In this document: positions 8,141-17,658 of the stretch, piece after piece | How positions within the stretch are numbered: position 1 is the first letter of the stretch | Layout: each line of letters opens with the position of its first letter | From: JBNKHG01 sp050290225 | Lineage (GTDB): Bacteria; Pseudomonadota; Gammaproteobacteria; Pseudomonadales; Cellvibrionaceae | DNA length: 64,000 nt | Reading direction: 5' to 3' | Assembly: GCA_050290225.1 (NCBI GenBank) | Contig: JBNKHG010000036.1 | Location: forward strand, 62,001 to 126,000 | Made by a program: the position numbers and the translations under genes | The notes under the pieces: model-generated | What the model was told of the DNA's origin: nothing | The model's database searches: none | The model's input: only the letters and a program-made list of their open reading frames with translations

Positions 8141-11100
8141 ATGGCCAAGAATACACTGTCGATGACCGCATGCCGGGAGAAAATTCGTATTCACTATCTG
8201 GCTGACGAGCCAACAGTAGTCAAAGAGCTGATTGCCCATGCCGATATTTCCTCGGAAGAGCGCATTCGTATTTCCAGACGGGCTGCCGAATTGGTGCGGA
8301 ATGTACGTGACAACTCCACGCCGACCATTATGGAAAAGTTCCTGGCACAGTACGGGTTGACGACCAAGGAAGGCGTGGCACTGATGTGTCTGGCCGAAGC
8401 GCTTCTGCGGGTGCCGGACAAGAGTACCATTAGTGCCCTGATCGAAGATAAAGTGTCATCCGGCAACTGGAGCGAGCACCGTGGCCAGTCCGCTTCTTCA
8501 CTCATCAACAGCTCTACCTGGGCATTACTGATTACCGGTAAGCTTCTCGCGCCGGTGGAAAAGGAAAGACTTTCGGATACCGTGCGTGGAATGGTCAAGC
8601 GTTTGGGCGAGCCCGTTGTACGTACCGCCGTTGCACAGGCCATGAAGGAACTCGGCCGGCAGTTTGTGTTGGGACGCAGCATCCAGGAAGCACTTAAGCG
8701 CGCGAACAACTATGTCTCGCGTGGTTATTCCTACTCTTACGATATGCTGGGCGAGGCCGCGCGTACCGATTCGGATGCGCTGCGTTATCACCGTGCCTAC
8801 TCAGAGGCGATTGCTGAATTGACGCCATCGTGTGTACACAGCGACATCCGCAAAAACCCCGGTATTTCGGTCAAGTTGTCCGCACTGCACGCACGCTATG
8901 AGTTCGGTCAAAAGGAGCGGGTAATGAATGAGCTTGTGCCGCGAGCGCTGGAGCTGGCCAGGCAGGCTAAAGCTGCCAACATGGGCTTCAATATCGACGC
9001 GGAGGAGGCCGATCGCCTGGATCTCTCCCTGGATGTCATCGAGGCGGTATTGTCCGATCCATCGCTGGCCGGCTGGGAAGGTTTCGGCGTAGTAGTGCAG
9101 GCTTTTGGAAAGCGCGCCTCTCACGTGCTCGACTGGCTGTATGCGCTCGCCGAAAAACTGGATCGGCGCATCATGGTACGGTTGGTAAAAGGTGCCTATT
9201 GGGATGCGGAAATCAAACGCGCCCAGGTGCTGGGGTTGGAAAATTTTCCGGTATTTACCCGCAAGGTCAATACGGATGTGTCCTATATCGCTTGCGCCAA
9301 GCAATTGCTGGTGATGACCGACCGAATTTATCCCCAGTTCGCAACCCATAATGCCCATTCGGTTTCAGCCATACTGGAATTGGCCAATGGCCGTGATTGT
9401 TTCGAATTTCAGCGCCTGCATGGAATGGGAGAGTCCCTGCACGATGCCGTTGTCAGCGAGAAATTGGCACACTGTCGTATCTATGCACCCGTAGGTGCCC
9501 ATCGGGACCTTCTGGCTTACCTGGTGCGGCGTCTCCTGGAAAACGGCGCTAACAGTTCCTTCGTCAACCAAATTGTCGACACCCGGATCAAACCTGAAGA
9601 GATCGCTCGAGATCCGTTCGATGCGGTAGCGGCTCTTGGGAATGACCTTGTGAGCATTGCGATCCCGCGTCCGGCCGCCATCTACGGCACGGGGCGTCGC
9701 AACGCGAAGGGGTGGGATATTACCGATCCCGAAGAAGTGGATTTGATTGAAGCGCTTCGGTCACGATTCAAGACCCATCAGTGGAAAGGGGGGCCGGTTC
9801 TGGCCTGCGAGGTTCATGGTGGGCCTGTTGAGGAAGTGCGTAACCCCGCGAATCCGAAAGATGTTGTGGGACAGGTCATCCAGGCTTCCCAGGAGGATAT
9901 TGAGGGCGCGATTGAGGCCGCCCAGGCGGGCTTTCAGGCCTGGTCTGCACTGTCGGCCGAGGAGCGTGGTACGCGCATACGCCGCGTGGCCGATCTGTTT
10001 GAAACCCATGCGCATGAGTTATTTGCGATGGCCACCCGGGAAGCGGGCAAGAGCCTGTTGGATGCGGTCGCGGAGGTTCGCGAAGCTGTTGATTTTGCCA
10101 GGTACTATCCGAATGAAGCGGTCCGCAACGAGGCGTTTGGCGGCGGCCGCGGTGTGATCGCCTGTATTTCTCCGTGGAACTTCCCCCTGGCCATCTTTGC
10201 CGGTCAGGTGTTGGCGGCACTGGCGGCTGGCAATGCCGTTATCGCCAAACCCGCCGGTCAGACGGCTTTGATCGCTACGCGGGCTGTGGAGTTGATGCAT
10301 GAAGCGGGTATTCCCAAGGCGGCTATTCAACTGCTGCCCGGCGAGGGGGCCACAGTGGGTGTGCCCCTGACCTCGGATGCCCGGATTGCAGGTGTGTGCT
10401 TTACCGGGTCGACCGCTACCGCCCAGCGTATAAACAAAGTGATGGCCGAGTCCCTGGCTCCCGATGCCCCATTGGTGGCGGAAACCGGTGGCCTGAATGC
10501 CATGATCGTGGATTCAACGGCCCTTCCCGAGCAGGTGGTGCGCGATGTACTGGCTTCCGCTTTCCAGAGCGCGGGGCAGCGCTGTTCCGCCCTTCGTATG
10601 CTCTACGTCCAGAGTGACATCGCCGACCATTTATTGCAGATGCTGTTCGGTGCCATGGAGGAACTTCGCGTGGCCGACCCCTGGCTGCTGTCCACCGATG
10701 TGGGGCCGGTGATTGATCTAAAGGCCAAGCAAAAGATTGAGGAGCATTGCAAAAAGTTCGAAGCCATGGGGCGCGTACTCAAACGATTACCCGTTCCCGG
10801 CGAAGGGCTGTTTGTGCCGCCCACGGTGATAGAGCTCGAGGGTATCCACGAGTTGGAAGAGGAGATCTTCGGACCGGTTCTGCACATAGCCCGATTCGAG
10901 GTGGATAAGCTTGATGACGTGGTTGATCAGATCAATGCCAAGGGCTTTGGCCTGACCTTCGGATTACATACCCGCGTCGATACGCGGGTGGAGCGGATCG
11001 TCAAACGTATCAGGGTGGGTAATACATACGTCAACCGTAATCAGATCGGTGCCATCGTCGGCTCGCAGCCATTCGGTGGAGAAGGGCTCTCGGGTACGGG

Positions 11101-11758
11101 TCCCAAAGCCGGTGGCCCTCAGTATGCGCGCCGCTTTATGAAGTCTGAAGTTGCGCATGAAGTTGATGTTGTCTCTGCGGAAAACGTCACTGCGACACAA
11201 CTGCAGCAGGCCATTGCGCGCCTGAAGGGTACCGGGTGGGCAGAGGTTGAGGACCGCTCAGAACGGCTGCAGCCGATTTTCGGTGATGTACCGGCAGCCC
11301 TGGACGCTGCCCCCGAAGAGCTACCCGGTCCCACCGGGGAACTCAATCGCCTCTCCTGCCATCCCCGTGGTGTCGTACTCTGCTTGGGGCCCGATCAGGA
11401 ATCCGCCTGGAAGCAGGCCGGAATCGCTTTATCGCAAGGAAACGCTGTGGTGCTCGTAGCACCTGGTGCAGAAGGGGCCCTGGCGGCTGCGGAAACCGCT
11501 GGCATTCCCGTTGTGGGGCTTGACGGATTGTTGCAGCCCGTTGCTTTGGAAACTGTCAATGGATTTGAGGCGGTGGCCAGCGCAGCCCAAGAGGATACGC
11601 TACGAGCCTATCGGGTCGCCCTGTCGCGGCGTGACGGCGCGCTGTTGCCATTGATCACTGAGCAGGATGCCCCCGAACGTTTCGTGATCGAGCGCCACCT
11701 CTGTATTGATACGACAGCTGCCGGCGGCAATGCGAGTTTGATTGCGGCATCTGAATAG
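8141..11758 (+). CDS. putA: Bifunctional proline dehydrogenase / P5C dehydrogenase
   Basis: Oxidises proline to glutamate in two steps: FAD-dependent proline dehydrogenase, then NAD-dependent L-glutamate-gamma-semialdehyde dehydrogenase. The PRODH barrel spans about residues 190-480 (RLVKGAYWD, ATHNAHSVSA, MGESLHDAV). The ALDH domain spans about 560-1030 with catalytic Cys815 in GQRCSALR and the general-base region VAETGGLNAM. A poorly conserved C-terminal segment follows. At 1205 residues it is shorter than the ~1320-residue trifunctional enterobacterial PutA and has no N-terminal ribbon-helix-helix domain, so it is not expected to repress its own gene; this fits the dedicated Lrp-type regulator next door. 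A terminator lies directly downstream. Confidence 0.97.
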   Translation: MAKNTLSMTACREKIRIHYLADEPTVVKELIAHADISSEERIRISRRAAELVRNVRDNSTPTIMEKFLAQYGLTTKEGVALMCLAEALLRVPDKSTISALIEDKVSSGNWSEHRGQSASSLINSSTWALLITGKLLAPVEKERLSDTVRGMVKRLGEPVVRTAVAQAMKELGRQFVLGRSIQEALKRANNYVSRGYSYSYDMLGEAARTDSDALRYHRAYSEAIAELTPSCVHSDIRKNPGISVKLSALHARYEFGQKERVMNELVPRALELARQAKAANMGFNIDAEEADRLDLSLDVIEAVLSDPSLAGWEGFGVVVQAFGKRASHVLDWLYALAEKLDRRIMVRLVKGAYWDAEIKRAQVLGLENFPVFTRKVNTDVSYIACAKQLLVMTDRIYPQFATHNAHSVSAILELANGRDCFEFQRLHGMGESLHDAVVSEKLAHCRIYAPVGAHRDLLAYLVRRLLENGANSSFVNQIVDTRIKPEEIARDPFDAVAALGNDLVSIAIPRPAAIYGTGRRNAKGWDITDPEEVDLIEALRSRFKTHQWKGGPVLACEVHGGPVEEVRNPANPKDVVGQVIQASQEDIEGAIEAAQAGFQAWSALSAEERGTRIRRVADLFETHAHELFAMATREAGKSLLDAVAEVREAVDFARYYPNEAVRNEAFGGGRGVIACISPWNFPLAIFAGQVLAALAAGNAVIAKPAGQTALIATRAVELMHEAGIPKAAIQLLPGEGATVGVPLTSDARIAGVCFTGSTATAQRINKVMAESLAPDAPLVAETGGLNAMIVDSTALPEQVVRDVLASAFQSAGQRCSALRMLYVQSDIADHLLQMLFGAMEELRVADPWLLSTDVGPVIDLKAKQKIEEHCKKFEAMGRVLKRLPVPGEGLFVPPTVIELEGIHELEEEIFGPVLHIARFEVDKLDDVVDQINAKGFGLTFGLHTRVDTRVERIVKRIRVGNTYVNRNQIGAIVGSQPFGGEGLSGTGPKAGGPQYARRFMKSEVAHEVDVVSAENVTATQLQQAIARLKGTGWAEVEDRSERLQPIFGDVPAALDAAPEELPGPTGELNRLSCHPRGVVLCLGPDQESAWKQAGIALSQGNAVVLVAPGAEGALAAAETAGIPVVGLDGLLQPVALETVNGFEAVASAAQEDTLRAYRVALSRRDGALLPLITEQDAPERFVIERHLCIDTTAAGGNASLIAASE

Positions 11759-11780
11759 CTTGCGACAGTACTCTCCACGG

Positions 11781-11821
11781 CAGTGACCCGTTGCTGGCAA
11801 TGGGCCACTGTCGTCGTTTTT
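11781..11821 (+). terminator. Rho-independent terminator after putA
   Basis: A long interrupted stem (CAGTG.CCC.TTG at 11781-11793 with CAA.GGG.CACTG at 11798-11810) is followed by TCGTCG and five T. It lies 22 bases after the putA stop codon. Confidence 0.88.
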
Positions 11822-11845
11822 AAGTTTATTGAACGGGATATAAGT

Positions 11846-12004
11846 ATGGAGAAATCAACTGCACAGCCTGAGGAAATGCAGTCCCCTGGTGTTTGCCGTG
11901 ATGAATCTGAGCCGGCTATACAGACCGCAAAAAGCAGTCCTGAGCAATTGGATACCCCGCAGGACTGGGACGATGAGGCCTGTTTTATCCGTTCGTACAA
12001 CTGA
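11846..12004 (+). CDS. Small acidic protein, 52 aa, unknown
   Basis: Open frame from ATG 11846 (weak purine-rich site GGGATA upstream) to a stop at 12004. The product is acidic and hydrophilic, with two Cys (PGVCRDESE and DDEACFIRSYN), no hydrophobic segment and no recognised domain. A longer in-frame version from 11783 would start inside the putA terminator, so the short form is preferred. It sits between the putA terminator and a LysR gene. It could be a spurious frame: composition and length are only weak support, and no modification enzyme is nearby to suggest a RiPP precursor. Confidence 0.35.
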   Translation: MEKSTAQPEEMQSPGVCRDESEPAIQTAKSSPEQLDTPQDWDDEACFIRSYN

Positions 12005-12130
12005 CCTACAGAAAACCATCATGGCTGCCAGTCGCAGTCGCGTCGATCAGCCGTAATCGGATATATTCGAATCTGCGCTATAATAAAGCCAAACTAATCC
12101 CTGTTATTATATCGGAGTCGGGAACGGGAT

Positions 12131-13015
12131 ATGCTGGCGCCCAAACGATTTTTGCCCTCGCTGAGTATGCTCAGCATATTTGAAGCCGCTGCCAGAACGG
12201 GCAGCTTTTCGGCCGCTGCCGAAGAGCTCTGCCTGAGCCAGAGTGCCGTCAGCCGGCAAATCAAATGCCTGGAATCTCAATTGGAGCACGAACTCTTCGT
12301 GCGCGATCGAAAAACCGTTCGAATCACTGAAGCGGGAGAGCAATACGCGAAGGCTGTTCGCGAAGCACTGCTGTTGATCGCCAACGCCTCCATGAACCTG
12401 AGGGCGAGCCCGGAGAGAAGTGCATTAAATCTTGCGATTCTGCCTTCCCTGGGTGGAAACTGGTTGGTGCCCCGCCTTCCGGCCTTTCTCAGTCAAAACC
12501 CGGATATCAAAGTCAACTTGTCCACCTATACAGAACCTTTTGATTTTCACAAGGAGAATATTGACCTCGCCATCCATTTCGGCGGCAATAGCTGGAGCAA
12601 TGCCGAAACTCAGTTCCTAATGAAAGAAAGGTTGGTCCCAGTTTGTTCACCGGAATTTTTGTCCGAACACGCCATTAATAACCCGGGGGAGGTTTTGGAC
12701 GTTCCCCTGCTGCACCTGACCATTCGGCCCGATGCCTGGGAATGCTGGCTCCGTTCTCAACAGCTTGCATTTGACTTTGTCACCGGCATGATGATTGATC
12801 AGTTCGAAACCGCCATTCAGGCCGCAACCTGTGGCCTGGGACTTGCCCTGATACCGGAATTTATGCTGGAAAAATCGCTCAAAAGTGGCTCGCTGGTTAA
12901 GCCGCTACCTAACTGTATCGAGAGCGAAGGCGCTTATTATCTGGTGTGGCCAAAGGATACGGACAACATGGCGGTGGTGCGTGAATTTTGCACTTGGCTT
13001 GATAAAGAACTTTAA
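12131..13015 (+). CDS. LysR-family transcriptional regulator (GcvA-like)
   Basis: 294 residues, normal LysR length. The N-terminal winged HTH (LPSLSMLSIFEAAARTGSFS, AAAEELCLSQSAVSRQIKCLE) is of the GcvA/AmpR type. The C-terminal periplasmic-binding-like effector domain is about residues 90-290. ATG 12131 is preceded by GGAACGGGAT. It is convergent with the decarboxylase/dehydrogenase operon and shares the terminator region between them. Regulators of this group often control adjacent amino-acid or amine catabolic genes, so control of the decarboxylase, ALDH7 and oxidase set is a reasonable inference, although LysR genes are more often divergent from their targets. The effector is unknown. Short AT-rich direct repeats (AACTTTAAATAAAT) follow the stop codon. 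Confidence 0.94.
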   Translation: MLAPKRFLPSLSMLSIFEAAARTGSFSAAAEELCLSQSAVSRQIKCLESQLEHELFVRDRKTVRITEAGEQYAKAVREALLLIANASMNLRASPERSALNLAILPSLGGNWLVPRLPAFLSQNPDIKVNLSTYTEPFDFHKENIDLAIHFGGNSWSNAETQFLMKERLVPVCSPEFLSEHAINNPGEVLDVPLLHLTIRPDAWECWLRSQQLAFDFVTGMMIDQFETAIQAATCGLGLALIPEFMLEKSLKSGSLVKPLPNCIESEGAYYLVWPKDTDNMAVVREFCTWLDKEL

Positions 13016-13047
13016 ATAAATAACTTTAAATAAATAACTCTAAAAAG

Positions 13048-13072
13048 CGGGGCTCACCCTGGGTAAGCCCCG
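13048..13072 (-). terminator. Terminator overlapping the decarboxylase stop codon
   Basis: CGGGGCT (13048-13054) pairs with AGCCCCG (13066-13072). Read on the minus strand the stem is followed by CTTTTTAGAG, giving a U-tract. The stop codon of the decarboxylase gene (13054-13056) lies inside the hairpin. It also sits about 30 bases after the LysR stop and may act in both directions. Confidence 0.75.
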
Positions 13073-14499
13073 TGCTGAAGGGGAGGGGTATGCCAGACCC
13101 CTGAGCCAAGTCGATTTAGGGTTTCAACAATATCATCCGTGGTGGTCAACGGATTGATGGTACATAAACGCAGTACCGTGCGACCCTTGATATTGGTGGT
13201 GGTGACGCAGGCGAAACCGGAATCCGATAATGACTGTGCGCGTCGTTTGTGCGCCTCAGCCGATTCGTGCTTCAGCGCAAAGCAGATTACGCCGATCTGC
13301 GCCGGCGTGACCACTTCCCACGTATCCGGCTGTTGCCTCAGGTAGGCCTCCGCATATTGGGCCAGGTCAATACCGGTTTTAATAGCATCGCGTATACGCG
13401 CGACGCCATAAGTACGCAGGCTCATCCAGATTTTGAGTGCGCGTGAGCGGCGGGTGAGTTCAAACCCGCGATTTCGAAAATCCACTTCGCCATCTGCGGC
13501 TTCCACATCCTTCAGATATTCGGGGTTCATATCGAAGCATTTTCCGAGCGCCCCGGCTCGAATCAACAAACAGCCAACATCATAGGGCTGGAACAACCAT
13601 TTGTGGGGATCCAGCACCAGCGAGTCGGCCCTGGTCATGCCTTGCAGGTAATCCCGTCCCTCCGGGGTGATGGCCGCGGGTGCGCCGTAGGCGCCGTCGA
13701 TATGAAACCAGAGGTTTTCCCGGGCACAAATATCCGCGATTTCATCCAGCGGATCGACGGTACCGGCGTTGGTGGTGCCGGCGGTGCCGATCACCATCAT
13801 AGGCTGGCGTCCCGCCCGTTTATCCTCGGCAATGGCCAGAAGCAACGAGGCGATTGGCATCTTCAATTTCTCGTCACTTTCCAATATGCGGATCTCATCC
13901 CCGCTGAAACCCAGTTCCCTCAGGGCGCGTGGCAGCGAGGAATGGGTCTGATCCGTCAGGTAGACCACGCCTCTGCCGAGGGAGGCCCGCGCCGCAGCAA
14001 AGGCGGTAAGGCTGGCATTGGAACCGCCGCTGACCAGTACTCCCTCGGTGCCCTCCGGCAGCCCCATCAATTCGCGTAGCCATTCTATTACCACCAGCTC
14101 GACAGTGGCGGGGCCTGAACCGCCTGCCCAGGAGGCAGCAATGGTGTTGAAACCCGTGCCCAGCCACTCACCGAGTACGGCAGCGAAGGAGCTTGGACCG
14201 GGCACCCTGGCAAAATAGCGGGGGTGGTCGCCGTGTTGCTGATGGGGCAGGGCGATTTCGGCCAACAGAGCCAGGGATTCCTCGGGGTTGTACGGTTCTT
14301 CCGGCAGGGCGCCACCGAGTACATGGCGCAACCGGCTGGGCTCTCCACGGACAATGGCGGCCTCGTGGTTCTTGCGAGCCAACCGATCCACCACCATGTC
14401 CACCACCTGGTAGCCCAGGCGGCGCATTTCTTCGGCTTCTAACCCGAGGGTATCGGGAGGATAATAAAGCGCTCCTTCCCGGTTTTGGTTACTGCTCAT
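13054..14499 (-). CDS. PLP-dependent group II amino-acid decarboxylase
   Basis: 481-residue cytosolic enzyme of the aromatic-L-amino-acid / glutamate decarboxylase family. The PLP lysine is K300 in LVLDPHKWLFQPYDVG. HIDGAYGAPA (D268) contacts the pyridine nitrogen, and H186 in DQTHSS is the ring-stacking His. The N-terminal swapped segment has the usual HPRYFARVPG motif. It is the second gene of a two-gene unit, 18 bases after the ALDH7 gene. Members act on Tyr, Trp, DOPA, Phe or aliphatic amino acids, and the substrate cannot be read here. Linkage to pipecolate/lysine-type genes hints at an amine feeding the oxidase and dehydrogenase, but this is inference. Confidence 0.93.
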   Translation of the reverse strand: MSSNQNREGALYYPPDTLGLEAEEMRRLGYQVVDMVVDRLARKNHEAAIVRGEPSRLRHVLGGALPEEPYNPEESLALLAEIALPHQQHGDHPRYFARVPGPSSFAAVLGEWLGTGFNTIAASWAGGSGPATVELVVIEWLRELMGLPEGTEGVLVSGGSNASLTAFAAARASLGRGVVYLTDQTHSSLPRALRELGFSGDEIRILESDEKLKMPIASLLLAIAEDKRAGRQPMMVIGTAGTTNAGTVDPLDEIADICARENLWFHIDGAYGAPAAITPEGRDYLQGMTRADSLVLDPHKWLFQPYDVGCLLIRAGALGKCFDMNPEYLKDVEAADGEVDFRNRGFELTRRSRALKIWMSLRTYGVARIRDAIKTGIDLAQYAEAYLRQQPDTWEVVTPAQIGVICFALKHESAEAHKRRAQSLSDSGFACVTTTNIKGRTVLRLCTINPLTTTDDIVETLNRLGSGVWHTPPLQHGAYPG

Positions 14500-14517
14500 A
14501 CCTCAGTCTCCACGTCT

Positions 14518-16011
14518 TCAGAGATCAAACTCAATACCCTGGGCCAGGGGAAGTTCAGTGGAATAATTCACGGTTGAGGTGGCTCGGCGCATATAGCCTT
14601 TCCAGGCATCGGAACCGGATTCGCGGCCACCACCAGTCTCTTTCTCGCCGCCAAAGGCGCCGCCGATCTCCGCACCGCTGGTGCCAATATTGACATTGGC
14701 GATACCACAATCGCTACCCACGGCGGATGCAAAAGTTTCCGCTTCGCGAACATCATTGGTAAAGATTGCTGATGACAGGCCTTGAGGTACATCGTTTTGC
14801 AGGCGTATGGCCTCCTGCAGATCGCTGTAGGGGTAGACATAGAGGATCGGCGCAAAGGTTTCGTGTTGCACCGTCTGGTTGGATTCCGGCATTTCGACAA
14901 TGGCGGGTTGGACGTAATAGGCTTGCGGGTATTGTTCGAGCAAGACGCGTTCGCCACCTGTAATCGTTCCCAGGGTGGCCGCCTGAAGAGCGTCCTGCAT
15001 GGCCTCAAAGGCATCCTGATCAATCAGCGGGCCCACCAGTGTGTCGGCCTCCAGTGGGCTACCGATACGGATGCCCTGATAGGCTTTTTTCAGGGCCGGC
15101 ACCAGTTCGTTGTAGACGGATTGGTGTACTAACAGGCGACGGGTGGTCGTACAGCGCTGTCCCGCAGTCCCCACGGCGCCAAACAGGATCGCGCGCACCG
15201 CCATATCGAGATCGGCACTGGGACATACAACAATCGCATTGTTGCCGCCGAGTTCAAGAATGGAGCGACCAAAGCGCTCGGCGACCGCAGGGCCAACCTT
15301 ACGTCCCATCGCGGTACTACCTGTGGCACTGATAACCGGCACCCGTTTGTCTTGGGTCAATTGAGCGCCGATATCTGCTTCGCCAATGAGCAATTGCGAC
15401 AGTCCATCGGGTACATCGCCCACTTCCTGGGCGGCTTGTTCAAACAAGGCTTGGCAGGCGAGGGCGGTAATGGGGGTTTTTTCCGAGGGCTTCCAGATCA
15501 CGCTGTTGCCACAGACAATCGCCAGGGCCGCATTCCAACTCCAGACGGCCACGGGAAAATTAAAGGCTGAGATGATGCCAACCGGGCCGATGGGGTGCCA
15601 GGTTTCGCTCATGCGGTGTCCGGGGCGTTCGGAGGCAATGGTCAATCCGTGCAACTGGCGGGAGAGGCCCACGGCGAGATCGCAGATATCAATCATCTCC
15701 TGCACTTCACCCAGACCTTCCTGGTAGATTTTTCCGCATTCGAGAGTGACTAAGGTGCCCAGGGCTTCTTTGTGTTCCCGGAGTTTGTTACCCAGCACGC
15801 GAATCAACTCGCCGCGCTTGGGCGCGGGCACAACCTTCCACTGTTGGAAAGCGGAGGTCGCCCTAGCGATAACGGCATCCGTTTCCTCCGCGCTATGAAC
15901 CTTAACACTTCCCAGGGGTTGACCATCGATAGGGCTGGTTACCTCCAGGTCACCCTGATCCAGTAATTGGGTATCCAGTCCGAGCTTTTCCAATACATCT
16001 TTCAGTTTCAC
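14518..16011 (-). CDS. amaB: ALDH7-family dehydrogenase, probable aminoadipate semialdehyde (P6C) dehydrogenase
   Basis: 497 residues, normal for the ALDH7/antiquitin family. The catalytic Cys is C287 (GTAGQRCTTTRR) and the general base E253 (LELGGNNAI). The NAD-binding start is GIISAFNFPVAVWSWN. The C-terminus (GGGRESGSDAWKGYMRRATS, ending ELPLAQGIEFDL) is diagnostic of ALDH7, which oxidises alpha-aminoadipate semialdehyde / piperideine-6-carboxylate in lysine and pipecolate catabolism. In Pseudomonas putida the equivalent gene amaB is adjacent to amaA (pipecolate oxidase), and here an AmaA-like oxidase is divergent from it. It is first in an operon with the decarboxylase. Function is assigned from family plus neighbour. 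Confidence 0.9.
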   Translation of the reverse strand: MKLKDVLEKLGLDTQLLDQGDLEVTSPIDGQPLGSVKVHSAEETDAVIARATSAFQQWKVVPAPKRGELIRVLGNKLREHKEALGTLVTLECGKIYQEGLGEVQEMIDICDLAVGLSRQLHGLTIASERPGHRMSETWHPIGPVGIISAFNFPVAVWSWNAALAIVCGNSVIWKPSEKTPITALACQALFEQAAQEVGDVPDGLSQLLIGEADIGAQLTQDKRVPVISATGSTAMGRKVGPAVAERFGRSILELGGNNAIVVCPSADLDMAVRAILFGAVGTAGQRCTTTRRLLVHQSVYNELVPALKKAYQGIRIGSPLEADTLVGPLIDQDAFEAMQDALQAATLGTITGGERVLLEQYPQAYYVQPAIVEMPESNQTVQHETFAPILYVYPYSDLQEAIRLQNDVPQGLSSAIFTNDVREAETFASAVGSDCGIANVNIGTSGAEIGGAFGGEKETGGGRESGSDAWKGYMRRATSTVNYSTELPLAQGIEFDL

Positions 16012-16364
16012 GTTTTATAGTCTCCGGGTATGTCTCAAATAATCTCACGTCTTTACCCCCTGCGGGGCAACCTGAGTGAAATTTACAGGGTCTGCCGTAG
16101 TTGATGAGCTTATGTAGTTGAGCATAGTCGCTAAAAAGCTGTAAAACGACTATTGCTCACAACCATATGACTTATTGGCAAGTGCGAAACCGCAGTTGAA
16201 TCCAGGCACTTATTTATGAGTTTTGGTCACAAGGTTGTTCGAAATATGCGATAACGGGCAAGAATTTTTGATGCGATACTGAGACCGGAATTTCATTGAA
16301 CATTCAAAAGTGCCAAGACAGCGAAGCAGTGTGGCCTGGCTGTGTGGACGATTAGGAGTTGAAC
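16012..16364. promoter_or_regulatory. Divergent amaB/amaA-like intergenic region with inverted repeat
   Basis: 353 bases without a gene between divergent transcription units. It contains an imperfect 11/12-bp inverted repeat: GAGCATAGTCG (16120-16130) and CGACTATTGCTC (16147-16158), spaced by 16 bases. This is a candidate operator or hairpin. A ribosome site AGGAG (16354-16358) belongs to the oxidase gene. I see no tRNA or other RNA gene in it. Confidence 0.5.
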
Positions 16365-17651
16365 GTGAGCAAACCCATTCCCATTGATAATCTCTGGCAT
16401 CGCACGGCGGGCGATAGACTTGACTCTTCCCCGCTCGACAAAGACCTGCGAGTGGATAGGGTGGTTGTGGGCGGCGGTTTTACCGGAGTAACGGCGGCAC
16501 TGAATCTGGCGCGAAAGGGGTGCAGCGTAGCGTTGTTGGAGGCAGAGGAAATTGGCCACGGTGGCACAGGACGCAATGTTGGCTATGTCAACGCCGGTTT
16601 GTGGATGGAGCCGGAAAAAGTTGAACAGCTATTGGGCCGGGAAGCAGGGGTAAAACTCAATACCGCCCTGGCACAGGCGCCGGCACTGGTGTTCGATACC
16701 ATCGAACGTTTGGGAATTGAGTGTGAACTCACGCGTTCGGGCACCTTGCATTGTGCGCATTCCTCGGGGGGGCTCTCCCAGTTAAAAAACCGCTTAAGAC
16801 AATATTTGGCGCGCGGTGACCGGGCCGAATTGCTGGACCGGGACGCAATCGCTGCAAAAACGGGAACAGACATATTCCATGGCGCTATCTGGCACAAGAA
16901 TGTGGGCACAATCCAGCCGCTGGCCTATATTCGCGGTCTGGCGCGCGCCGCTGTTTCCGAAGGTGTGTCTTTGTATCAACACACACCGGTTAAATCGATT
17001 ACTCGCAAGGATAATTGCTGGCAGGTGTGCACGCACAATCACCGTATAGAAGCCGATGGCATTCTTCTGGCAACCAACGGCTATCATCAGGCTTTGCCGC
17101 TCGCAGGTGCCGAGCCCAGCTATACCCCGGTGTACTATTTTCAGGCCGCGACCCGACCAATGTCTGCCGATCTTTTAGAGCGTATTTTGCCGGAACGTCA
17201 AGGCTGCTGGGATACCGCCATGGTTATGTCGACCATTCGGCGAGATGCCGCGGGCCGTTTGATTGTGGGTGGAGTGGGTGATTTGGAGGGCGTCAGTGGT
17301 GGCATTCATTACCATTGGGCAAAACACAAATTGCGGAAAATGTTTCCCTTTCTGGACGCTATCGAACTGGAGTCCTGTTGGCACGGCCGTATAGCCTACT
17401 CAGCGGATAAAGTGCCCCATATCGTACAGTTTGGACCCAAGGCGTTAAGCATATTTGGCTATAGTGGTCGCGGCATCGGACCCGGTAGTGTCTTCGGCAA
17501 AGCCGCAGCGGAATATTTGGCTGATGGTGACGAAGCTGTGTTGCCGGTAAAACCCAGCCACGCCTATAGTGAATGTTTTACCGGATTAAAAGGTTGTTTT
17601 TACGAGTTCGGTGCTACTGCTACGCATGGGCTGACTCGTTTGACGGGATAG
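16365..17651 (+). CDS. amaA: FAD-dependent amino-acid/amine oxidase, AmaA (pipecolate oxidase)-like
   Basis: DAO-family flavoenzyme of about 428 residues. The Rossmann FAD motif is VVVGGGFTGVTAALNLARKG near residues 35-55, followed by the ADP-contact EAEEIGHGGTGRNVGYVNAG. The C-terminal FAD loop is FGYSGRGIGPGSVFGKAAAEY. GTG 16365 is preferred over the upstream in-frame TTG at 16359 because AGGAG lies six bases before it. Relatives include L-pipecolate oxidase AmaA and gamma-glutamylputrescine oxidase PuuB. The divergent ALDH7 gene favours AmaA: pipecolate to piperideine-6-carboxylate, then to alpha-aminoadipate. The PuuB-type alternative is not excluded, since no puuA or puuC is visible. Confidence 0.83.
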   Translation: MSKPIPIDNLWHRTAGDRLDSSPLDKDLRVDRVVVGGGFTGVTAALNLARKGCSVALLEAEEIGHGGTGRNVGYVNAGLWMEPEKVEQLLGREAGVKLNTALAQAPALVFDTIERLGIECELTRSGTLHCAHSSGGLSQLKNRLRQYLARGDRAELLDRDAIAAKTGTDIFHGAIWHKNVGTIQPLAYIRGLARAAVSEGVSLYQHTPVKSITRKDNCWQVCTHNHRIEADGILLATNGYHQALPLAGAEPSYTPVYYFQAATRPMSADLLERILPERQGCWDTAMVMSTIRRDAAGRLIVGGVGDLEGVSGGIHYHWAKHKLRKMFPFLDAIELESCWHGRIAYSADKVPHIVQFGPKALSIFGYSGRGIGPGSVFGKAAAEYLADGDEAVLPVKPSHAYSECFTGLKGCFYEFGATATHGLTRLTG

Positions 17652-17658
17652 GATATTT

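Noticed and set aside
9747..10157. 136-codon frame within putA on the same strand
   Set aside because: Arg/Pro-rich shadow of the ALDH domain in another frame, with no ribosome site.
11846..12004. RiPP precursor peptide after putA
   Set aside because: Small acidic frame with two Cys, but no modification, protease or export gene is adjacent; kept only as a low-confidence hypothetical protein.
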